A stretch of 64,000 nt of DNA from Prostheceraeus crozeri (lineage: Eukaryota > Platyhelminthes > Polycladida > Euryleptidae). The stretch is taken from the NCBI GenBank assembly GCA_907163375.1, contig CAJQUW010005533.1:2009001-2073000 (forward strand). Reading direction: 5' to 3'. The notes under the pieces are model-generated. The model had not been told where the DNA came from, did no database searches, and worked only from the letters and a program-made list of their open reading frames with translations. Within the stretch, counting starts at the first letter, position 1; the number at the start of each line of letters is the position of its first letter. Position numbers and translations under genes: made by a program. Shown piece after piece: positions 44,201 to 58,153 of the stretch.

Positions 44201-47200
44201 ATTGTTTTCTCCCATTTTACTGTTTACAAGCTGTATACCTACGTGTTGTTCTAGCGTACTTGTGAGAAATACTTTCGATGTCTTTTTCTCTGCGTTTCCT
44301 TACTGAGTGATAACCTTTTTCGACTTTTTCATCTCCATATTCCTTTATCCACTTTTCTACATCTAAGCTACAATTTTTAAAAAATATCCGGGAATATAAA
44401 TCCTACATTCATTACTTCCGAAACATTTCTAGGAAGGACTCTGCAGATAGGTCTACAATCCAGGATATCAGACTACCCTACAAACTTGCATTTCGAATAG
44501 CTAATCCTTATTAGAGATCATAATTTGCCTTTTTATGGGTACATGTTCTCCACTACTTCGCCCCAAATAAGTTTTGTTAAAACAGTAAAAATACTATCGA
44601 TACATGAATCCTAATTTCAACATGTAGAGCTAATGCAGAAAGTCCCTACAAAAAATATTCCTACCAACCGATGCAAGTTGACATCCCCATGTTTCCTCGC
44701 AGTTATTGCTATTCTAGCATACTATTCGCACTATGCCGGTACCTAGTCAATCTGAATGGAAACAGCTTTTTACAGTAGGCCGAAGTACATGTACATCATT
44801 CGTATTTGAAAATAGACTATAACATTTCCATGCGCGAGGATCGAATGCAGAAACTTTGACCTGGCATGTTTTCATCTTATCTCACATGTATGTTAAAACA
44901 CTCACTACGCAGTCTCACTCTTAATAATCATACTGAAAAATTTGCAGTCATTTATTTAACATTTATCTATTCATTGTTGCTATATTTTGTTGCTTTCTAT
45001 AACTCAATGTAATTTAATATTTGAAGCCTTTGCTGCAGTAGTGCACTGGCTCAGATAAAATAAATTTGCCATATAAAATCATAACTCAGTAATATCACAT
45101 CTTGCATGATATTTCAAAAAAAATTTGTGTAGCATCCTGTGTTGTATGCGGTCACGATTTTTTTGACCGCGATCACGGTCACGGTCATTATAAAATAATA
45201 AAATGCATTAACCAGTCAACTGAAAGCGAAAAGTTTTGGAGATTCGACCGGTTATTTGTATTTGACTTTCCTAAGTCTGCCTATAAACAATTTATTTAGT
45301 GAAACCGTAAAGTGAATTAATAGGTCTAGAGGATGAGAGTAACATCATTACGGGCTTAAATGCAATAAAATTTTCATTGCTAGCCTATAGAAGTTATAAA
45401 ACTTGTAAAATTCAAGTAATTGTTCAAGCAGCTATAGACTATATTTACACTGAAAACTCTACTTCCGCTCTTGCCTATTCGCATCTAGGCTGCATAGAAA
45501 GACCGTACCTGTATATGATTTTAATGGTTTGAGTGAATAAGAGAAAAAAATTAGACTGATTTATATACAGAATTTATTTCATAATTAATTAGAATGTTTT
45601 GTAATTTGACAACTAGTCTACAGTGTATGAAGTACATGAATTGATCATTTTTTCGCATGACCGCTAAAATGACCGCATAAGATTTGCGTTCACGGTGATA
45701 ATTTTGAAAATGATCGCGTTCATGGCCGCGGTCATACAACACTGGAGCGCATAACAGAGCTACGAAATGTCATTCAGCTCTACTGGACTCTGTCACATTA
45801 TTATGGGATTTCTCATAACTGAAATTGCTATTCCCATCCAATGGGAAATTCCTCCCCCACGGCAAGCCTGATAATTATTCCAAGAGTAATACAATAATTT
45901 GATATTTGCTTCTAATTACTCAACTTACCACAATCCACTGTCCAAGACTTTGACCAAACTCTGCTTCAAATGCAGTTTTGATCTGAACCATGTCAACTTC
46001 ACATCGAGTTATTATGATACGTAGGAGGGTGTCATCATCTGTTCCTAATCCTTTCATTGACTTCTGTAATGCCTTTGCGAAGTATGCGGGTTTGTTTTGA
46101 ATACATCGTACTGAAAACAACAAAGAAATGCAATTATAGAGCGGTAACATGCAATAGGACCATGTGAGAAAATTCATGCAAACTGTGTATAAATAAAACA
46201 ACTCCTGAACTACGAGTGAATTTTCCAAACGATGCCTGACTCCTCTATACAGACCGCGCACCTCTAAAATGCGAGTCATTTTGCATAACTGCCATTCGTA
46301 TGACGCTGTTAACAAAAAAAATTGACTGACTATTGTATGATAAAATAATCAGCTCACCGACTGAAGAAAATGCGTTTTTTGTGCGGTGTGCCCGGACAGG
46401 AAATATATATTTCCGAGGTCGACTACTTGCACTTACTATTGTACTTCCATATGTAGCTGTATTCAAGACAGGTAGTAAATTAGCAAAAGAAGACGCATAG
46501 ACTTGTCCATGAAACTGCAATATCCTAGCATGCTGTTGAGGCGAGATCTCCCTTTAGTTTTTGAAAGAGTTAAAACCAATGTTTACAGGCGTTTTTGTCT
46601 CGGACGTTTCGGGTCCCGACCCTTTATCAACGAGAAACCGATTGAAGAAATTAGTAGAAGACCCCGTTGATGGAAATTAGTAGAAGTCAAATAAAGTAAT
46701 TGAAAGTTATTATCCTGTAATATGATAAACGGTTAAAAAGACGTCCACAGTTAACATCTAATCACGAAATTCTGAAATCCATAGACGCTGAGTTTCGTTC
46801 TACTAAGACCCTTCAGTATGCTGTACGCAATGCTCCAAACAAGTTGATGACATCCTAGATAAATTGGCCGGTTAGATTTGTGCACTGCATGTTCTTATAT
46901 GTTGTTTTATATGTTTTTTTGTCTACATGCCCAGGTAAGCTGGAGATCAGCAATCTCTCTTGATGATTAGCAAGCGGCTAAAGTATAATCCCGATACCGT
47001 TTCGGAACCGGATCTGCCAAAAAAATCAATCCATGAAACTGCAATATCCTATCATACTGTTGAGGCGAGGTTCCCCTTTAGTTTTTGAAAGAGTTAAAAC
47101 CAATATTTACAGGTTCATCGAAAATTACTACCAATTCTGGTGGCAGTACTGAATTTTGTTATACCAAAATTAAGCTTTAAAGCGAAGCTCAAGACATAAG

Positions 47201-50200
47201 ACTAAAATGGATGTGTTCTTGTGAGACCGTATACTTATAAGCTGTCAATAGGCCCACTCAGCTATCAAATATATGTCTCACCAGAATGGTTCCTTTCGCC
47301 TGGTTGGTAAAAGCAATATCTAACTGCGAGAATAATGCAGTGCTGAACTGCTACAGTTCGGTTTCTGCTACAGTTCAGTCTTCTATTTACTGATTTCAGC
47401 TGAAATCATAAGTAACTATGAAACCAACCTCGGTTCGGCAGAATGTGGATAATGACCGTTTCTTAACAGTTAGTGATTTTTGTCGACGGATAAGATCAAG
47501 ACTAGGTGATCGATCATTGAATATGCTGTGTTCTCAAAACATAACTTTATCTGAGTCCTCTTCTGATAATTTGTGATGTTCCTGTTAATTAGAATCATAC
47601 CTACTATTCAAATAATTTTTCATGATGAAAAAGTCATTTTCATCCGATGCTATCTTTATAATTAATAATGCAATTCGCATGACAATTACGCTCTCAAAAC
47701 CTACTCTCTAGTCAATTACTGGGTGTGTCAGTCAGGGTGAGAGCGCAGATAGTCATCTTCCATGAAACCTGATGCATCATTTCCTTCCCTAAAAACATCG
47801 GTACTGAAACTGGTTCTTGCAAATTGGAACCGGATTGCGTGCGGCTAAGCCAGAATTTATAAGCGTGCAGTGCAGTCCTTCAGATTGATCTTCCACGCTG
47901 GATGTTCGAAGCTTGCAATTTACAACATAAACATTTCAAATCTGTGGATTGTTTTTCTTGTGTATTTGTTCAGGCGAGCTGGCACTCATTCATTTTCTCA
48001 CCTTAATAAATGACTAAAAATGGGAAATGTAATGTTTGTCTTCCAATCTTCTATATATTAGAAATTCACATGAAGATTCCGTAGCGATATCAGTGGTCAT
48101 GCATTGTCACACAATAATTCAGAATGAAATACTTTTATCGTTTGCTCATTATACCATTAGTAGCACTGGTAAAAATTACCTCGTTCATTAATCATACTGA
48201 AGCTTGACGAAGTTGCAAGATGTAAAATAAGATAAACCTACGGTCAAAGAGTCGCATTCATTGAAGTATCTGATTAATTAATGGCACTGAACTGTTGTCT
48301 ATTCGCATAACTATGTCGTATGGGTGCTCCAATAATGCAAAAGTAGTTACTTAAGTTGAAAGATAAAAAAATACTTTTTAAATAGTGAACTTACTGATTT
48401 CATAGAAGCGCAAGTAACCTGAACCATGACATTTGACAGTGCTATAGGTTTTTGTTTGCAGTATTTGCGAAGTTGGAATGGATATAATAACCGGAGTTCA
48501 AACAAAATACTATGTGACAAAATGTCATCGGATTTCCAAAAACTCAACTATAATTGCCTAGGTATATGTTTCCTGATATCACAGAGTTGTGGTAAATAGA
48601 CGAAGCATTGATTACTACTCATCACTGAAAAATGAGTGAAATTTGACTATTTTATGTTTGTTAATACATGGTTTTGCAATATTGAATGCAATAATTGTCC
48701 ACAAATTTACATCATGCCGAAGAAGGGCATATCCACTCTTATGAGAAGGTCCCTATCAAGCATCTTAACCTGGTTCGTTTGCACCTGTATGATGATATAT
48801 TCCTAAGACATAATGTCAGAATTACACCATATTGTTAGGAACTTGTGCACTACTCGTAGTTTTAATTCCGGCATCTCAGAGACATATATGCATTTCAGGG
48901 AACGGAAATGTCGATAGTACACTGTGTAGAGGACTGAGTTAATCTGCACTGTCTTCGTGGCTTTCTGTGGAGTTATAATGGGTCAAAGCGACTGAAACTT
49001 GGAGTTTTTGACTATCATTACTTATCGAAGCTAATTAATGACAATTAAAACGAGTTTCGACTTCACAGTTCGTGCTCTTCATGGAGAGATGAACTATTTT
49101 CCAAAAATATGACAAGGAATCTCCAGAAAAACTGTCCATTGTTGACGTCTTAGTAGTAAAATAGTGGCGTAAACCCATGCACAAAATCCAATAGATCATG
49201 AGCTTGCGCAGCCTATCCGAATTTAAAGAAACCCTTCTATCATAGTTACGTTGTAATTTCACCACGAAAAACTAAGCGATAAGTTGGTGAAGTATGTGAG
49301 AAATAAAGTCATTCATGAACCAAAACATTAATACAACTGCAAATAAATCAAAATATCACTTAAGCAATCGGTAAACGAAGAAATTTCAATGAGTCATAGT
49401 CGGAGGACGTAATCAGGACACGTGTGAAAAAGCTCCAAAAAAGGTAATGTGCTAATATTTATAATGTTCCAAATCCTTAATTGAAATTTGAAAATAATTT
49501 CGAATTTCATTACAGATATCAGCTTCTGAAATAATTTTGGTGACGAGTTTGAAAAGCATTCTTTGAAAGTACTTTACGGAAACGTTTGAATAATAAATAA
49601 TCCTTCTCAATTACTGGGTGTAGATGTGAATAAACCGAATAATTCTATCTCAGTGATGTATTGGAAGGAATCTTTGCTCAATAATCTGATGATCTGCAAC
49701 GTCATTATTGTGAAATTTTTCACGATGGAATTTGTGAAAGACAAGACAGTGATAATGAATGAACACGAGAAAGAATTAAGCCTGATTGCATTTCAAAATC
49801 AAAAATATGGAGCCCACAATGAAGTATTTTTGCTGCGGGATCATATAGCAAAATGAATGCAATTCACCTACATATCATTAAAGATCAAAGACGACTTGAT
49901 AGAATAAATTCAATCACTGATAAATCATTGTTGTATTTGCTAATTTACTAAGAATGAATAATCACTCAAATTATAAGTCTCGAGCAATGATTTTCGAAAT
50001 CTGTATCAAAAGCTATTTGAAATCAATATATGCATTTTTAAATGACGATATAATTGTAATTCAGCTACTATATTTATTCAAATGATATGTGAAGCATTGT
50101 GAAAGTTAAACACAATTTGGAGGCCGCCTTCTGTGTCCTGACGCGTCTTCTCGAATTCATTTTCAAACTTGATGACCAAACTGAAAAACCGATCTGATCC

Positions 50201-53200
50201 ACATATTCCTTTTAAACTGTTTCGACCATACGATAATGTCAGTCCATTACACTATATACTATTCAAAGTAGTTAATGATGTATTTAATATGCTTAAACCA
50301 GTTTTCATAACACACCAAACACCAATGAAAGACAAACATAACTTTGAGCCTATCATGAACAATTGATCATTGTAAAAAATGATGAAATAGCTGATAAAAC
50401 ACAAATAAACAAAAAATACATGTGCATAAAATTTCGTTAATTATCATACACAGAAATCGAAAGAATGATGCAAAACAAAAAAATCCTTTTGGGATTATCA
50501 ATGTGCCGAGTATGATATCCTAGTCTTAATTCTTCTTGTTCTACATAAATTGTTGCACTCGTTGCACGTGTATTTGCGATGCTTCCCTTTTTCGTATAAT
50601 CTCTTCATACATTATGGGAATGTCACTTCATCACACAACCAGCGCTGCCAGGAAAATCTTCCTGCATTAGAGAGTCTGTATTTCTCATTGATCAAAACGG
50701 CAATGTCCAGTTTTGAGAAACATTGATAAGATGCCATCCTAATGCGTTTCCACTTACTTAATCTCTGCTATATTTCCTTCAATTCATAATTCAAATGTAC
50801 TAACGGCGCTCATGCACGCATGTACACATCTGTTCCCCAGAATTTATTTTACGCTGTGTGCTCTGTTGCTTACCTCTGAGTTGACGAAGATTTCTATTGT
50901 ATGATAATGATAGTAGCTCTATATAATAATAGTCTGTACTTAATAATCGTAGTTCTATTTACTCACCGAGTGTGAGCATTCCTTTTAATAAGTCTCCGCT
51001 CATTTCACTTTTGAGAACTTCTTCCATGGACATCTTGCTCATAGCCTCGTATTCTTGGAACATCGCTCGCAGATGGCTGTTGGATCTTGTGACCAAGATT
51101 TCATTGAATTTGGATTCATCCGTTCCCCATTTCTTTTCGCCAGCTTGATACAATTCAACCGCATCCCGTTTAGCTGCCTCTCGATCGAATGTTCTTCCTT
51201 CATCCCGGTTTGCTTGTACTAAAGAAATCAGGAGTCGCTTAAAGTGTCCAGACGTCTCACTATCGATGTCTTCTTCCAAATTTCTCTGAAACACTGCATG
51301 AGGATTTTGGAATCAAAAATCTTTCAAATATCAAAATATCACTTTACTTACACTGAGTGTACGTCGTCTTCAGAGCTTTGATCTGTGCATTGGTTCTGGT
51401 ACAGATTATCTCAATGAGACAATCTTCGTCCGTTCCTAAACCTTTCATTGCTCGTCTCAGTTCGGTTGCATCGTAATCCGCAGGACCAAGACAAAGAGCC
51501 TTGCAGATCTTAAAGAAGTTACCACTCAATTCGGAGTCAAATTCTTTAACCAAATCTTTCCCGTACATAGTTTTGAATTTCAGATATATTTCCTTTCGTT
51601 GGCTTATTGATCTTCGTCCCATTATATTTATTATTGATTTCTCATCAGTTCCAAAACCTTTCATGGCTTTTCTAAGAGCTTCGCAATCTGGAGTTGGATT
51701 GAAATTTGGGAAAGGTTTCAGAGTTCCATTCTGGACATATTCTTCAGTTTCCAGGTAAACATCCTCAACTTCTTCAGGAGCCTTCATTTCTTGCTTAAGC
51801 TCTATTGCTGGTGCTTTGGAATCTTTTGTTATCGCTACCTTTGTCTCTACTTCATGGCCTTCCGGAACTTCTTCTGGCTTAGGAACTAAAGACTTTCGAC
51901 CTTCAACTTTAGGTTTAACCGGTTTGTTAATTGTCTTTGGTTGATGTAATGGCTTCTTGAAGCCGGGTTTTCCTATATGCACTGTCAATAGGTATGAATC
52001 ATCTCCCTCCTCTAAATCTGCCGAAATTACTTTTCCTAACTTAGGTCCAGCTATACCTGTTCTGAAATTCGCATCTGTCTTAGAATACTGTACTAAGTGT
52101 CCATACACATGTTCTAATTGTTTTTTAAAATCGCCGTTACCGGGACTGACTGGCATAACTTGCGGATCAAGTCTAGGTGCTGCTGGTGGGGACCTTTCCA
52201 CTGGGGGAGGGGCAGCAATTGCTTTCTTGGCATTTACCTCTGCGAGAACATTCCGCACATCAGCTACAGTCAACTGCCGTGTTTGAGCTAGCTGAGTGTT
52301 CATGTGGTTGGCAAAATTATTCAACTGTTCTTGCGTTACCGCTGGAACTGACGGAGCAGTCATTTGAGGGGTATGACCGGCTTCAAACCCTTGACCATTC
52401 TTCATATGCCAACCAGTATTATTTGGATTCATTCCCCAGAAATTAATCTGAGTACCGGAACCATTGGTGGATGTAGCATTGAAACCATGATCATTTACTG
52501 AAAGATGGAATGAATTAATGATAATTAATTAATTACGTTGCAGAATCTATTGCTAAAATGAGAATTAGGTTTCTAAATGCTAATATGCAATATTGAATTG
52601 GTATGCACAATTTTTAGAAAACTATCACGTATATAGAGGAAATTTTTTAGTGTCTTTTCGATTGCAAACGGAACATTTGAGGATTTCGCACTGCCTCTCT
52701 TGTCACTCTTCAATTTCAGGAACAAAATCAACAGCTAATTGTGCTCTCAATTGCCTGTGTTCTTAGACGTAGTTTGTGTATTTTAGTTGAACGCAAAATA
52801 TGTATGATATAGTTGCAGAACATCATTTCAAATAAAGGATCAATCAAAGCCAGAGTCATTCATGATGGTTGGAAAAATCAAGTATTTTATGGTCTTACTT
52901 TTATTAGATGATAACAGTTAATTTCGGCGATAGGTCTACTCCATCGCCATTCTCAAGTATATGAATAATTACTTGATAATGGCGATGGAGCATAGCCGAA
53001 ATTAATTGTTATCATCTAACAGGGGTGGCACCAGAGGGGTGTCCCGGGTGTCAATTGACACCCCGTCGGGGAATTCGGGAAAATCTCGTCGGGGAATTCG
53101 GGAAAAATTCCGTCGGGGGATTTTTTAAAAATAAGATGTATCATAGGCCTTGCGATCATACCATTCCCTGAAAAGATTTTTCTCAAATTCACCAACAACT

Positions 53201-56200
53201 TTTTTCATCCAAAAACCCAGATGAATTTGTCAAAATCTCAGATACTACATGAGGAGACCTTATGATTTGTCCAGAAATTAATCTTGTCACTTGTCCACTA
53301 AGGCAATAATTTCACGCTTAACAATGAAACAACAGCTGAAATGCCGACAACAGCGTTTGAGGTCGATGCTGCGATGATTTGCTTCTCATGAGGTAGAATG
53401 CGAATTCAGACGATGCACTTGGCAAATTTAGATATAAAATAGGAGCAGACCTAGGATTGGGCAGCCTCTCGGGATTGCTGGCACTTATCTTCCCGGATCC
53501 AGTAACGTCATACAGACGCTTTATACATGTACATCTACAAACGTCACCATATCAACGACTACAATGTGAAAGAAGACAACCTACATTACATTATTCATGC
53601 TTAAGGTTGCTAACCGTTTTCTTTAGCGGAGAATGCAATTCATTGATCCAAAGATCGGCAACGATAAAATAGTATCACTTTATTCTGAGGAAAAATGATA
53701 TCATTTTATTTTTGAAAAATGATGTCATCAAAAATATTTGTTCCATTATATTTTCTAAAATCATAGATTCTTCGCATTTTGTATTGAAGCAAATTTCGTC
53801 TCTTTCGTTTGTTCTACCTATGTCCTTCCGTACTCGTTGATTCATGTAGCGAAAAGCAACAGGCTTTTGTCTGTCAGTCTGTCTATCACACAAATTGTCA
53901 AACAACTCATTAATAACACTGTCTTGATGTTTTTGAAATCTTGACTGTAATCTAAATATTTTTAGCCTTTTTTCGTACTTTAGATACTGTTGGCCAAACC
54001 AAATGCATATTGTATGCATATTTGTAATTCGAGTGCATAAAGCTAAAATCAGAACTTGCGATATCTAATGTATAGGTCATAGGCCCTATATAACTTTTGA
54101 TATACAAGAAGCTTTGTAAGACTAAACTGCTTTCTTTGGTCTTCCATCATTTGGAATATATCGATGCTGCATGCAATCTAATTTTAAATTCATTGCTAAG
54201 AGCAGTAAAAGTAGCATGATAGCAGTGTAAATCGAAAAATTCGTTTGACTAGATCTATTTACGGTGTAGGCCTACGTATATTTCACTAAAAATGGTATAT
54301 TGTCGCTATAAAAAATAAAAGGATTTCATTTTATCATCTATTCATCATTTATCGAATAGTGAAACTGGCAGGGAAATGCGTTACCTCGAGCAATACAAAG
54401 GCCATCTGAGTAATCTTAATCTGAGTGGTTAGGTGCTCCACAGTGCAATCTCATGTATGAGGACAATAAGTTTCGTCAACTATAGAGTGAATTTGTGCTC
54501 CTATTTTAAGACGTATGCTAGCTGCTAAGCTATTAGTCCTATTTTCTGTATATCAAGGTTATTCTAAGCTTTTACTAACCTGATCATTCGAAGTCGAAGT
54601 AATCATTTGTAACCATTAACTAAGTTTACTCGGTAATCCAAATCAATAAATTTAGTGATGTAAATCCAATAACAATAAATTTATTTCAAACAACATTTTA
54701 ATTGGCTTAAATCTTTGGTAATCCCTGGTAAAGAATAAGGGATTAGATAGAACATCAGATTTATTAAAAATATATGATACATATAAATCAACACTGCCAG
54801 ATACTAGTATTTTATGGTTATATAGACCTGAATCAGATTACTGCTGATTGAACCTTAATGTTCAGCTGCAACTGAGTTGGCCGACCTCTACTTTGAGGTG
54901 AATCCCAGGGAAATGGCCTTCCTGACAGGTGCCCCCAGACCTATGCCCAAATTTCTTAAATCAAAGTGATTCAACCTTAATTTTCAGCTACAACTGAGTT
55001 GGCCGACCTCTACTTAATTGAATTTGCCAACCAACTCTTTCATTTCATTGTCAGAATATGTCAATGAATCACGCGCTGTTATTATTGCATCTGTTTAACG
55101 AACCATCGACTCAATCAGAATTTATATAAAAAGCATTACTATTCATTTGAGGTTGACAAAAATAGGTTTACGAGTATTGTCATGTTGTTAAAATTATGAT
55201 TTATTTTTGCATACGTAGTTATACTTGATTTTGTGGATCTTGCACTTACTCTTACTTTTTACAGATTTCTTTTAGCGCGTGCATGTGCTGTGAAAATATT
55301 TCATGCACTATACTCGTATGTAGTGGACCTACTGTGCAAATACTCCCGCGCGATTCCACATAATATTTCGTATTTATAAGATAACGAAATGGAAATTAAA
55401 ATGTACTTATCAAAATGTTTCGGTATCTGCAGTTCACATTAAGATATTATGTCAAAGTGCATTTCAGCTTATGTAATTCTATCTTTTTGACAAACTCGTT
55501 ATCATTTTATCTGTTGTTATTCCTAAATGCTGAATTTGTTATAATTTTCTTTTTAGTTTATTTTGAATCGTTTCTCAATACATTGTTTCACAAGGAGATT
55601 ACTTGTTTTCGAAGTAATGCGTGCGTCATACGCATAAGCGCGCATATTTACAAATTACACGTAGATTTTGACATTGCTGATAAATAACGGGATAATCGAA
55701 AATTTATAGTTGATCCACAATTTCATTGCATGTATCACTAACCTTCTAGGCTATATTCAGACAAGTCGAACACGACTTGATAAAATCGTCTACAGAGACA
55801 CTGTAATCCTCATCTGACAGTCGTTCTCTTAAACTAACACTATTCATTTTGAAAGATGTTGAAAATCCATCTGGAGCTAAATGTGTAGGCGGCTAGAAAT
55901 ACAAACGATATTATTGATATCATTATTTAACAGTGATCTTGATATTACAGTGTCATGTTTCGTGTCAGTTACATGACAATATGAGGCCCTTACTAAGGCA
56001 AAGGCCTCTCACAGGAGTTCAAACATGTTGACACCCCATCGGGGAGCTTTGATACCCCGTCGGGGAGATCCCTGGCGCCACCCCTGTCATCTAATAAAAA
56101 TAAGGCCATGGAATACTTTAATTTTCCAACCATAATGAATAATTCCATCAATCAAGGCATATTTCAAATTTTCAAAAACAAAGCCGGAGTGACACCAGAA

Positions 56201-57882
56201 CAGAATATTCTTGATGATTACGTAAGGTTGCACATAAGGTGTATTTCCATGAACAGGGTCATGCGTAATTGAGAATACAAAACGGAAAATTCATATCCAC
56301 ATGTGTACGCATCCAAGTATCGTACACAGAAAGCATGTGATAAGCTTATAAAGTCAATGTCATGAAGCATTTTGCGGTTATCTTAAATTACTCAATATTC
56401 AACTTTCGCCATTGAGTTTTTTATCAGTGTGTATCAGTAACAATGGAAAAATGAACACAGGATTCATGGTTATCCTGATAATGATATTTCACTATTTTCT
56501 ATTGACAACAGTATTTCTGCAAAGGCTTATGTTCGCTGATATGATCAGTTGTGGTTTTTGATTACCGGCGGTGCAATTGCGAATACATTAAGTTGAGAAT
56601 TTTCAATGTTTACCAATGAGGGCTTCAGAATTACTGCATATAAATCATTATTTGCAAACGTAGTCAAGTTTATTCACTTACTTGGTGGTGCAGTTATGAC
56701 AGGAGAAAATGAGTCATTTCCCCAAGCAGGTTTGGGTTCGCTCTGAAAGAAAACATTTTGTCTTAACATCGTCTAAATAACTGCGACAGTCATAGTGACA
56801 GGCTCAAGCAGCATAAATGCTCAATACTTAATGACTTGAATCAGAACATGCAATCAGATCGTATAAGAAACGCATATTATTGAACAGAAAATTCCGAATT
56901 ATCTCAAGAAGTTGTTGAGAAGATATTTCAAATGAATGAATGGGCATACAATAATTAAATCAATAATACATTGGGGTTTTTTCAAGAATGCATGTAGTCA
57001 TTTATAAGTTTGTCCTACTGTTCAGGCCAGACATATGAAAAAAGAAATGAGCTCGCGAAGCCTTTCACTTGCATTAACCAAGCATCGTCAGGCAAGGCAA
57101 TTATATAAAATATTGTTACTGGCTTTCGCATTACCCATTTTACTACCCTTTTTATCATAGTTTACTTGAGCGCCGCTCGCTTTGTATATAAGGACTGTCC
57201 AGAACATTACTTATACACTGATTAGTCTTTTTCACATCTTATACTTTTATATATAAATTATATTATTATATTTAAGGAAGAAGCTGTTCCAATAATTCCA
57301 CCATGTTAATGCCAAATCAATGTCTTATTGAAAATATTTAATGAAATATGAAAAAATTACTTCCAACCTTCTAGAGTATTTACATACTTCGATATAATTA
57401 ACTCTTCTTTTATTATAGGAGTCACATGTCGTGAATATTAAACTGTAATTGAATGTATTCAGATTTTTGGAAGAAAATAAAATAATAGAATGCACAGAGT
57501 AAGTATATTTAAACAGAGTAACAAGTCAGAGTCACTCATTGTCACTGTAATAGAAGCTTCAATTTCATTCAAATGAACTCTTTTTGATATCTACATGTAG
57601 TACCGCATGTGGGAAGTGCATTTTTCATTTTTGGAGAAAATTACCAAGGAATTGAATATCAATACAGAAAGAATAATATTTTAAAAATACTTCGAGACAT
57701 TGATAACGGCAGTTTGGAGAGATAATGTTTTCTTGACTAACTTTGATGGAAGCTCTTACTAATGCTCAGCCTTGTAGATAGGAGTACTTTATTTTCTACA
57801 CTATTATAATATCACAAATTACCTGAGACAATAGAGAAAATAAATAGTATAATCAAAGAATATAATCATGTAATTCACTTTA

Positions 57883-57949
<67 letters not shown>

Positions 57950-58101
57950 CTATATTAGCATAGCTTCCTCATTTTCATATAAATTTCAAAATAATGTTTT
58001 GTAATCTTTCTATTACCTTATTACCTGATGACGTATTGCAGTTGCAATCACGAAAATTTGTGAAAATACATTTATTTATCTTGATTGAGCCAATTTCACA
58101 A

Positions 58102-58153
<52 letters not shown>

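Larger units (their letters stand above)
53020..56086. mobile_element. Non-autonomous hAT-like element, 3,067 bp
   Basis: Ends CAGGGGTGGCACCAG and complement of CAGGGGTGGCGCCAG, with short repeats containing CCCCGTCGGGG just inside both. Perfect 8-bp duplication TCATCTAA at 53012-53019 and 56087-56094. I find no hAT transposase. The longest internal minus ORF (53675-54019) is unrecognised. It lies in intron 6 of the fusion gene and contains an exon-like ORF at 55746-55892. Confidence 0.85.
52858..56140. mobile_element. Foldback MITE split by a hAT element
   Basis: Left arm 52858-52935 pairs with 52985-53019 plus 56095-56140. Across the insertion the right arm reads CATCTAA then TAAAAATAAGGCCATGG, which complements the left arm without a gap once one TCATCTAA copy is removed. 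Inner hairpin: CTCCATCGCCATT and its complement (52938-52990). Confidence 0.85.

Noticed and set aside
45102-45299. Histidine/aspartate-rich plus ORF as a small protein gene
   Set aside because: It is the MITE inverted end read through; the other end gives a mirrored ORF.
53675-54019. 114-codon minus ORF as a hAT transposase
   Set aside because: No hAT dimerisation or RNase H-like catalytic motifs. Probably non-coding.
55746-55892. Treating the exon-like ORF as a coding exon of the fusion gene
   Set aside because: Exon 6 joins exon 7 directly in phase. Using this ORF needs a weak donor (GTTCGA or GTCTGA), and the ORF sits in a transposon with a perfect target duplication.
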